This document shows, one piece after another, positions 57,901-64,000 of a stretch of 64,000 nucleotides of DNA. The translations under genes and the position numbers were made by a program. A model generated the notes under the pieces. The model was not told the origin of the DNA, made no database searches, and saw only the letters and a program-made list of their open reading frames with translations. Location: the NCBI GenBank assembly GCA_021613535.1, contig CP075494.1, forward strand, positions 12,400,001-12,464,000. Direction: 5' to 3'. Source of the DNA: Adineta vaga. Lineage: Eukaryota; Rotifera. Every line of letters starts with the position of its first letter. Within the stretch, counting starts at the first letter, position 1.

Positions 57901-58329
57901 CAGATATTTTCGCTCGATGACAGCTTTGCACATTGAGTTTGTGTCTATAAAGATATCCTTGACTTTAGACCATTCATTAATCAGATGTTCGTATCGATTT
58001 CCATTGTCACAAAAAATAAAAATGGAATTCAGTTGGGCGATATCATGCACACAAGGTATCAGATATTGTCCAACTGATCCAGAGAGAATCATGCATATTT
58101 TACTATCGGTAGCACTTAATATGAATTCAATGCATTGGTCATTGTCTGTAAATACATTGACATCGTCAATAATGGACTGAAGCTGTTTCATTGCGTTTGA
58201 ATAATCTTCATTAGCATTGTTGCTATGTTTATCCAGCCAAACTACAGGAACATTATATATTTGTTGAGCATCAATCTGTCGACGTTGAACTGCTTCCATC
58301 GAAACATCTGATAGTTCGTTGTTCGTCAT
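54964..58329 (-). CDS. ADP-ribosyltransferase-TPR protein (gene 2) with 16 near-identical TPRs
   Basis: Intronless, 1121 aa. It has the same N-terminal domain as the gene at 23390-26929 (VPVVWLDKHSNN, KICMILSGSVGQYLIPCVHD, VKDIFIDTNS). The ART domain has the R-S-E triad: R281 in VYRGQG, S308-T309-S310 in FLSTSKT, and E359/E361 in DEEEVLFS. From about residue 455 there are 16 TPRs of exactly 42 residues (126 bp). Most differ only in a few cassettes: IGGVYDSMGDYPKALSSY or IGLTYNSMGDYPKALSYL, with QQQ, WEQ or REQ before SLPPNHPDLATS. Known of the families: R-S-E ARTs move ADP-ribose from NAD+ to arginine, and kinesin-light-chain-type TPRs bind peptides. Target choice by the array is inferred. 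The near identity shows recent expansion or homogenisation, in contrast to the diverged TPRs of gene 1. Confidence 0.9.
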   Translation of the reverse strand: MTNNELSDVSMEAVQRRQIDAQQIYNVPVVWLDKHSNNANEDYSNAMKQLQSIIDDVNVFTDNDQCIEFILSATDSKICMILSGSVGQYLIPCVHDIAQLNSIFIFCDNGNRYEHLINEWSKVKDIFIDTNSMCKAVIERKYLIEKNVVSMSFVVPGRKLDQLDPTFMYTQLLKEILLTIDFKDEHIRKFIDYYPTAFTDNKNKLDTVEQLISKYHQNTAIFWYTKKGVLCSMLNRGLRLMDSNLIISMGFFINELHRHIEQLHKKQIADLSFPRTFTVYRGQGLSQTDFNQLMVSKGGLISFNSFLSTSKTRDVSSSYAESNGIDPHLVGILFAMTIDSSKSIIPYAWLLSDTNFPDEEEVLFSMHSVFRIHTITPTGTSQRVYEVNLSLTNDNDKELHTLANYVRQERFSALGGWRELGQLLIDMGENNKAEEIYQVLLHQTSSEIQKAYIHDQLGFIKYNRGEYTEALSSYAKALAIQQQSLPPNHPDLATSNNNIGGVYDSMGDYPKALSSYAKALAIQQQSLPPNHPDLATSNNNIGGVYDSMGDYPKALSSYAKALAIREQSLPPNHPDLATSNNNIGGVYNSMGDYPKALSSYAKALAIWEQSLPPNHPSLATSYNNIGLTYNSMGEYPKALSYLGKALAIQQQSLPPNHPDLATSNNNIGLTYNSMGDYPKALSSYAKALAIWEQSLPPNHPSLATSNNNIGLTYNSMGDYPKALSYLQKALAIQQQSLPPNHPDLATSNNNIGFTYNSMGEYPKALSSYAKAHVIWEQSLPPNHPDLATSNNNIGGVYDSMGDYPKALSYLEKALAIQQQSLPPNHPDLATSNNNIGLTYNSMGDYPKALSSYAKALAIWEQSLPPNHPSLATSNNNIGLTYNSMGDYPKALSYLQKALAIQQQSLPPNHPDLATSNNNIGFTYNSMGEYPKALSSYAKAHVIWEQSLPPNHPDLATSNNNIGGVYDSMGDYPKALSYLEKALAIQQQSLPPNHPSLATSNNNIGGVYDSMGEYPKALSSYAKALAIREQSLPPNHPSLATSNNNIGGVYNSMGDYPKALSSYAKALAIQQQSLPPNHPDLATSNNNIGLTYNSMGDYSKALSYHEKARAIQQKSLPPNDYE
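54985..56935 (-). repeat. 126-bp tandem repeat array (TPR-coding)
   Basis: About sixteen in-frame 126-bp units. Repeat units 6-9 (about 56370-55870) and 10-13 (about 55870-55360) form a second-order duplication of 504 bp: three units have the same protein sequence and the fourth differs at one residue (D/S). Confidence 0.9.
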
Positions 58330-58791
58330 AAATTCTATTAGTTGTATACGTTGTTGCTACTGACATAAAGTATTAGAAAGGAGAAATGTAAAAAAAAAGT
58401 ACATTTTAGAGGTATTTGTTTGCTTCTTTACAATGAAAACGAAAACAATATAAAGAGAGATGAATTTTAGTGGGTAGTCACTGAAGTAGTTCGAGAAAGA
58501 GAAATATTTTTTGTACAAATGCAGTAAAACACGGCACGAAGTTTTTTTCTATTCTTCGTCATATTGTTATTTAACAATCGATAGTTGGAAATAATATTTA
58601 TAGAATTGAAATAAATTCTTAAATGGCCAATCGCAATCTAAAAGTATGGATGAGTTCATTAATGTGACTATCTTAAATGATACATTCACCCGTCTAATCT
58701 AGCGTCATCTGTACCATATTTTTCAAAACGTTTCATCCAATGAATGTCTGACTTAGTGAATATCAAGAAATGTTTTTATAATTATAATTAA
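58330..58791. other. Divergent promoter region
   Basis: Separates ART-TPR gene 2 (-) from the lipase-like gene (+). No other feature was seen. Confidence 0.5.
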
Positions 58792-59925
58792 ATGACTTCA
58801 TATTCATCTCATCTAAGTCATAAAATTAAATATTTCTTTACTGCCACTGTTGCTGCTTTCTTAACATCCAAATGTGTTTCAGCACATGAACAAAAATTAC
58901 TTCCAACATATGAATCTGAAACTGGATTGAAATTTCCAGAGTCTATTATTGATCTTGCCTGTCTATCAAATACTTTTCCTTCAAAATTTAAACAGCAATC
59001 AGATACACCCAATATTTGTACGAATACAACCTTAAATAATTATACTGAAATCAAACAGATCAACGGTCTGATTTATGATGATAGCGATCAATCATTTATT
59101 TCTAATACCTATCCATCATTAGGCATTAAAGGATTTCATTTAAAAGTATTCGAGAAAAAGGTATATTTTAGAGAAAAAAGAAAAGAAAAGAGAACTGATT
59201 GTTTGATTATATTCATTTAGGAACTTGATGAAAACAAAAATCAATATGTATTTATTATTGTACGTCATCAAGAACATGATTCCATGCTAACAGACGAAAT
59301 GAATGAAATGATGAGTTTATTTGGTCCAGCTGCAACTGTTGATCGTCAACAGGGTAATAAAGAAGTATTTGGTGCATCAGCAGCTGCATCAATGATTCGT
59401 TTTGTACGGCAACAACTTGGTCTTGATTATATACCACAAGCAATTGCTTTATTTAATCGAATTCAATCACATTATAAGGAAAAAGAAAATATCAAATATG
59501 TCTTCAGTGGATTTAGTTCCGGTGGTTTATATGCTATTGTATTAGCTTTATATTTCAATTGGCCAGCTATTACATTTTCTGCAACAGGAGTTGAAGATAT
59601 TGTTAATATTTATTATTCGGACTTATTTGCAGATAAAAATAAGCAACTCAAAATTCCACCCATATTCAATTTTGTACATGTATTAGATCCTATTCCTCAA
59701 TTGGATTGTCAATTAGGAACTTTATGTCTATATGAACCAGAAAATCTCAATCAAGATCAACAATTAAATAAACACGATTTGGAATTATTACATCTCAGTA
59801 CTATATTCGGTCAATCAGATCCAGAGATTATACAATGGCTGCAACAATTAAAGCAATGGACATGTTCAACAGCTGATAATTATAATTTAAAATATGGAAG
59901 TTGTAAACGTGAACGATTGAGATGA
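58792..59925 (+). CDS. Secreted alpha/beta-hydrolase, class 3 lipase-like
   Basis: Two exons (58792-59160, 59221-59925; 60-nt intron) give 357 aa. The N-terminus carries a hydrophobic signal (KYFFTATVAAFLTSKCVSA). The nucleophile elbow FSGFSSGGLY is a GxSxG motif with Ser222. A conserved Asp (VLDPIPQLD, D279) and a His (H308 in NKHDLELLHL, or H314) complete a likely triad, in the order of fungal/plant class 3 lipases. The strand before the elbow (NIKYVFSGFS) and the block NWPAITFSATG also fit. Likely reaction: hydrolysis of an acylglycerol or other ester in the secretory pathway or outside. The substrate is not known. Confidence 0.68.
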
Positions 59926-60441
59926 AAAGATAGAATGATATCACATTCAATCGATAAACAGTCAACCAAACATGATCTATAAATAATGTAATAAATCTCA
60001 TTTTTTTTTGCTTTCAAATACGTTAGTTTTCAATAAATCACGTCATCATCATCAGCAGCAGAAGCTAGTAGACATTATATCCGCAAGAGTCTAAAAATAT
60101 GAGCATGCAATCGTTCGACCTTGACGAAGAAGAATACCATTACGTAGCGTCGCATTCTACATCCTATATACACATATGGGAGAATGCGGTACAGTTAATA
60201 TTGCTTTCACTAGAAGAGAAGAAAACAGAAGTTGCATTTTCTCAATCAAGTATTGGATATCAGAAGGAAAAAGAAGGTCATTGCTTATCGTTTCTTTCTT
60301 CTTCTTCTTCTTCTTCGCGTTTTTTCTTACGGTCTATGTTTAGTTGATCATTCGTATTAGAACGAGTAAACAAACACGCGTACAATCTAATGTTCCTCCT
60401 TTTATGACTGATTATAAGTCAATGACGTAAAAATATCCAGA
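59926..60441. other. Intergenic, no gene seen
   Basis: AATAAA-like signals at about 59981 and 60031 for the lipase-like gene. (TTC)n tract at about 60295-60315. The 82-codon frame at 60099 ends in that tract and looks fortuitous. Confidence 0.45.
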
Positions 60442-60774
60442 ATGGTACTACGTGTCTATTTTATTTCAACAACTGGCCGTCGTGATATACGTAAAGGACA
60501 AATTCACGTTTTTTCCGTACTTAGCTCATGGAAATATGATTATGAAGCTATCGATGTTGCTGCGCCAGAAAATGCAAATGAACGAAATTTTGTTATTGTT
60601 ACTGGAAAGAAATCTGAAGATGGAAAAATTGTTCTACCACAAATATTTCAAGAAGAAAAGTGCTGTGGAGATTATTTAGATTTCTTAGACGCAATTGAAC
60701 ATGAAAAACTACAATTATTTCTCGAACAAATCAATGCACAAGAATTAGATACCATCAGACAACAGCAAACTTAA
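60442..60774 (+). CDS. SH3BGRL-like thioredoxin-fold protein
   Basis: Single exon, 110 aa, close to the usual 107-114 of SH3BGRL family members. It begins with the family's MVLRVYFISTTGRRDIRKGQ. DVAAPENANERNF, LPQIFQEEKCCGDYLDFLDA and a helical end follow. The fold is glutaredoxin-like, but the CPYC redox motif is absent (STTGR at that site), so it is thought to be a small adaptor rather than an enzyme. It converges on the glycosyltransferase-like gene. Confidence 0.85.
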   Translation: MVLRVYFISTTGRRDIRKGQIHVFSVLSSWKYDYEAIDVAAPENANERNFVIVTGKKSEDGKIVLPQIFQEEKCCGDYLDFLDAIEHEKLQLFLEQINAQELDTIRQQQT

Positions 60775-60997
60775 CAAAATAACGTTACAATAGGTATGTT
60801 GTAGTACATGATCGTAAATCAATCATCGGCAACTTCAAACAAATTCTCGTGTCTTCGTATTCTTCTGTTTTCTAGAGACAATATCATCTTAAAATGATGT
60901 GAGAAAGATTGCAGATGAATATACAGCCATTAACTTCTATGTGTGTCTGATTTTTAATTGTACATTTACTTTTCTTTCTTTTAATTTCAACATAAAA

Positions 60998-62059
60998 TTA
61001 AACATAATTAATCTTCATTAATTTAACCTTATCATGAATTGAATAGTTCGTTAAAATACTATCGTATGCAATTGGATGTAAGATATGTTTACCTTGTCGA
61101 AGTAGTGCTACAATATCTGTTTGATTATATTTACTTAAAGTAATATGTAGAAAGTCATGTTTTTGATTAAATGTAGCAATAGCTAGTTTTTCAATATTTG
61201 CGATTGTTCCCATGAGAAATTCTTGAAAACGAAAATCAAGATCTGTTTCTCGATGTAATCTTTTTTTATGAATCAATTGCATGTATCGATAATGATGAAA
61301 TAAAAGACGTCGAGACCAACGAGTTATTGGAGCAAATACTCCAAGCCAGTCAGATTTTGGAAATATATCTGATTCTGTTTTTGGCCATTGTTTCCAGAAC
61401 GATGATTCTGTTCGAACTATATCTACACATAATAGATCAGTTGTTTCTTTAGCATAACTATCAAAGAGATATGTCATATTATGGACATGAACCCATTGCA
61501 CACCATAATTTATTAACCAAGCAGTTGTCAACGAACGACGATGATATAACCAAACAACTGCACGATCCCATGCTGTATATTCAAGACGTGGAAACTTTGT
61601 CATATAACGAACTCCATATGTATCAAGTGTTTCATTAGAAACATGTAGAAATCGATGAGTATACGAACGAAAACTTCGATTCGTATGGGATGAATTAATA
61701 TGATATGGTTGATCGAACATAATATATACATCGACACCAGTACAAAGTAAAGCATGAAAATTTTTCCATAGAAAAGGAACTAGTTGCGGACCGCCAATCA
61801 TAACTGCTAAATGACGACGATTAGAAATATTAAAATGAATATCTGTTGAACATGACAATAGTAAATCATCATCATCAAATAAATCAAAACCATGAATGAA
61901 TTCTTTGTCATCTGCCGTTCCGATTCGGAATTGTTGTAAATTACGATAACAGATTAGAAAAATAAGTATACAAATCAAACTAAGAATATATGGATAATGT
62001 CGATAACGACGTGGAATTGAACGAAATAATATCTGTACTTTAACCATTATATATTTCAA
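60998..62059 (-). CDS. Type II Golgi glycosyltransferase-like protein
   Basis: Intronless, 353 aa. A short basic cytosolic tail precedes one membrane helix (YPYILSLICILIFLICY, 22-38), then a lumenal domain with many N-glycosylation sequons (HINSSHTNRS, VSNETL, HNMTYL, KYNQTD). Core segments HLAVMIGGPQLVPFLWKNF, LLCTGVDVYIMFDQ, AWDRAVVWLYHR and GVQWVHVHNMTYLF give an alpha/beta pattern like a GT-A fold. A clear DxD is not evident in the expected place (FDQP or the later DLDFRF). Many bdelloid genomes carry families of such proteins. The sugar donor and acceptor are unknown. Start alternatives are M1 or M5; both leave the anchor intact. Confidence 0.6.
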   Translation of the reverse strand: MKYIMVKVQILFRSIPRRYRHYPYILSLICILIFLICYRNLQQFRIGTADDKEFIHGFDLFDDDDLLLSCSTDIHFNISNRRHLAVMIGGPQLVPFLWKNFHALLCTGVDVYIMFDQPYHINSSHTNRSFRSYTHRFLHVSNETLDTYGVRYMTKFPRLEYTAWDRAVVWLYHRRSLTTAWLINYGVQWVHVHNMTYLFDSYAKETTDLLCVDIVRTESSFWKQWPKTESDIFPKSDWLGVFAPITRWSRRLLFHHYRYMQLIHKKRLHRETDLDFRFQEFLMGTIANIEKLAIATFNQKHDFLHITLSKYNQTDIVALLRQGKHILHPIAYDSILTNYSIHDKVKLMKINYV

Positions 62060-62264
62060 TGATTACTTACTCGGAATATATCGACACGTGTTTGTCGGTT
62101 CGATATCATAATATTCATTTTTGTACCTTGCCATATTTTTATGTTCTGTAGTATGAATCATCTTCATCAAAAAGCGATAGTTCGCAAATTAGCCTACGTT
62201 TTATTTCTTCTTATATAAAAGTGATCAATATCCAAAAACAAAAAAAACGGATATTTGATGCGAT

Positions 62265-63383
62265 TTAATTTGTTTTTTTCAAACAAACTTCAATTGTAGA
62301 TGTAATATTTTTTAAACCTTCCTTTAATTCTTCTATTGTTGGCCATCCATATCCGATTCGCATGAATTTTTTATCCATTTCAAACCAATGGCCAGGTCCT
62401 ACAAATGTTTTGAATTTGTTATTTAAAACATTATAGAATTCTTCAGGATTAACATCGACTTTTATTCTTGGAAAACAAACAACACCTCCTTGTGGTTCAA
62501 CCCATTCAAGATATTGATTGGATTCATTCATCCATTCTTTAATGATTTGAAATCGTGCTTGGATTTCATTCAAGATTAATGGTAATCGTTCGTTACGTGT
62601 TAACATATATCGATAAGCAATTTCTTCATCGACAACAGAACCACAAATCATAATTTGTTCTTTTGCAGCAAGAAATTTTGTCATCAATTTTTTATCTTGA
62701 CAAATCAACCAACCCATTCGGATTCCTGGAAGACCATACGTTTTTGATAGTGACGAAACGGATACAACATGTGTATCAAGAGATGCAGCAACGGGTAAAA
62801 CATTTGCAAAGGTCATATCACGATATGTTTCATCAACTAGTAAAGTAATTCCTTTGTCTTTCGTTAAGGCAATAAGTTTATCCAGATCTGGACGAGATAT
62901 AACCGTACCAGTTGGGTTATTTGGAACAGTTACACTAAGAAATTTTGTTTCGTTAGGTTTAATTTTACCTTCAATATCATTGACAGATGGTAAAGAAAAT
63001 CCATTTTCGAATTGTAGTTCAAGAAAATCAATATGAGCACCAATAGCACGAGGTGTTTCAATATTAGTAGCATAATTTGGATGTTCAACTAGAATACGAT
63101 CATTTTTACCAAGAAGAGTTGTTGAAACAATGAAGAGAGCAGTTGCTGCACCTGAAGTAAGTAAAACATCTTCTGGTGTAACACCTGCATCCTTAGCAAT
63201 CAATTCACGTAGTTTAAAATGGCCAATATGATCTCCATATGCAATAATAAGTTCTTGCAAATTTAGATTTAAATCACCAAGTTTCATATCTGTTACAGAA
63301 CTTTCAGTCAAATTGAACTTGACATTTTCATAACCCATTTGTTCGGGTGATTCAATTTCAATTGGCATTCGTGCATAATTCAT
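62265..63383 (-). CDS. PLP-dependent aminotransferase, class I/II (fold type I)
   Basis: Intronless, 372 aa. Cofactor residues are in order: N156 in VPNNPTG, D184 in LLVDETYRD, and the Schiff-base lysine K214 in SSLSKTYGLPGIRMGW (R222 contacts phosphate). A C-terminal arginine in FMRIGYG is a candidate for carboxylate binding. The length and the small N-terminal part match bacterial-type aspartate/aromatic aminotransferase relatives of the 'MalY/capreomycidine synthase-like' kind. The exact substrate cannot be read from sequence. There is no mitochondrial leader. The lack of introns beside intron-rich animal genes suggests horizontal origin. Confidence 0.88.
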   Translation of the reverse strand: MNYARMPIEIESPEQMGYENVKFNLTESSVTDMKLGDLNLNLQELIIAYGDHIGHFKLRELIAKDAGVTPEDVLLTSGAATALFIVSTTLLGKNDRILVEHPNYATNIETPRAIGAHIDFLELQFENGFSLPSVNDIEGKIKPNETKFLSVTVPNNPTGTVISRPDLDKLIALTKDKGITLLVDETYRDMTFANVLPVAASLDTHVVSVSSLSKTYGLPGIRMGWLICQDKKLMTKFLAAKEQIMICGSVVDEEIAYRYMLTRNERLPLILNEIQARFQIIKEWMNESNQYLEWVEPQGGVVCFPRIKVDVNPEEFYNVLNNKFKTFVGPGHWFEMDKKFMRIGYGWPTIEELKEGLKNITSTIEVCLKKTN

Positions 63384-63855
63384 CTTTGATGTCGAATAAT
63401 GTTTTACTTCAATCTAAAAAGCAGATAGAATGCCAAAAAACAACTCAACTCAACTTGGTTTTGTTTTTCTACACGTATCTGAAGTTCTATATATAATAAA
63501 GGTTATCATGTTTAAGATAATGTGTTTCACTTTTTACATATGTTGATTATTTGCCATTAGTTTTTCTTTATATCATTTTATTTTCATGATAAGTATATAG
63601 GTAAGCAACAGAAAAGAAAATACTGTCTGTTAACAAATGATATAACAGTTTTGTTTTCACATGTATACGTTTGCAAAAAAGAAAATAGACACGCATAAAT
63701 AAGCACAATAAAACACTAAAATATCTTCCTGTCTTCCATTTCAATCACATAAAACCCAATATATATATGTATATGAAATATAAATAACAATTTTATGTTC
63801 AAGAAAACTCATTTCAAATGAACATAACAGAGTATTAAAAAAAAACAAATCATTA
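63384..63855. other. Intergenic, no gene seen
   Basis: Promoter of the aminotransferase gene and 3' UTR of the edge gene. A TATATATATGTATATG tract lies at about 63759-63775. Confidence 0.5.
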
Positions 63856-64000
63856 TCATACGTTTTCTTTAACTAAAGATGTTTCTCCTTTCTTTTTCGA
63901 GGATTTTTTCGTTTTCTTCGTTTTCACTTGTTTTCCATCTAATACAATAGAATTTTTCAATATTTCATTTGCAAAATAAATCAATACACTTACTCTCAGG
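63856..64000 (-). CDS. 3' end of a lysine-rich protein gene (runs off the window)
   Basis: The last exon (63938-63856) encodes GKQVKTKKTKKSSKKKGE, then TSLVKENV and a TGA stop. A consensus donor (GTAAGTG at 63993-63987) and an acceptor (TTGTATTAG before 63938) frame a 55-nt intron, leaving seven bases of the previous exon at the window end. The basic tail suggests a nuclear or ribosome-related protein, but the family cannot be named from this piece. Confidence 0.5.
   Translation of the reverse strand, partial: LRVSVLIYFANEILKNSIVLDGKQVKTKKTKKSSKKKGETSLVKENV

Overview
The window looks like nuclear DNA of a bdelloid rotifer (Rotaria/Adineta type). The reasons are: AT-rich sequence; dense genes split by many 45-70 nt GT-AG introns; canonical animal 5S rRNA genes; animal housekeeping genes (CHMP1, BCL-2 family, histone H2B, synaptotagmin-like, SH3BGRL, GCKR); intronless genes of bacterial or fungal flavour; and large repeat proteins that combine ADP-ribosyltransferase or TIR-NACHT modules with TPR or HEAT arrays. 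The assignment rests on family knowledge only. All exon boundaries below were derived by hand from splice sites and reading-frame continuity.

Layout. 1-2.4 kb: a 14-exon glucokinase-regulator-like gene, then a decayed F-box-like gene. 3.6-4.8 kb: 5S cluster 1 (four genes, +). 5.8-7.4 kb: an F-box/LRR gene (-) with one 28-residue repeat per exon. 9.1-9.5 kb: a small acidic protein. 11.3-17.4 kb: a three-exon TIR-NACHT-HEAT receptor (about 1952 aa) with a Cys/aromatic-rich tail. 17.9-20.0 kb: a graveyard of a coiled-coil gene, a sugar-dehydrogenase gene, and hAT and pogo/Tigger transposase fragments. 20.3-22.5 kb: 5S cluster 2 (six genes). 23.4-26.9 kb: ART-TPR gene 1 (-). 28.8-30.0 kb: 5S cluster 3 (three genes plus one truncated copy). 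30.5-31.4 kb: an intronless NmrA/isoflavone-reductase-like gene. 32.2-38.3 kb: a compact run of synaptotagmin-like, CHMP1, BCL-2 family, Spir-box/FYVE-like and H2B genes. 38.7-39.6 kb: 5S cluster 4 (three genes, -). 40.4-49.1 kb: a secreted Ly6-like protein, a 788-aa coiled-coil Ser/Thr-rich protein and a type II membrane protein. 49.8-52.8 kb: a 1019-aa intronless Gly-rich collagen-like protein. 55.0-58.3 kb: ART-TPR gene 2 (-), with 16 nearly identical 126-bp repeats. 58.8-63.4 kb: a lipase-like hydrolase, an SH3BGRL-like protein, a type II glycosyltransferase-like protein and a PLP aminotransferase; the 3' end of a Lys-rich gene lies at the edge.

The genes do not form one pathway. Two themes recur. 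First, 17 copies of 5S DNA sit in four small clusters between ordinary genes, with shared leading-edge flanks that pair cluster 1 with 4 and cluster 2 with 3. Second, three large repeat proteins carry NAD-using modules: a TIR domain with the conserved Glu, and two R-S-E ADP-ribosyltransferases sharing an unnamed N-terminal domain. Their TPR or HEAT arrays show recent internal block duplications. These are the best candidates for an under-described system (intracellular sensing or ligand recognition), but that role is inference.
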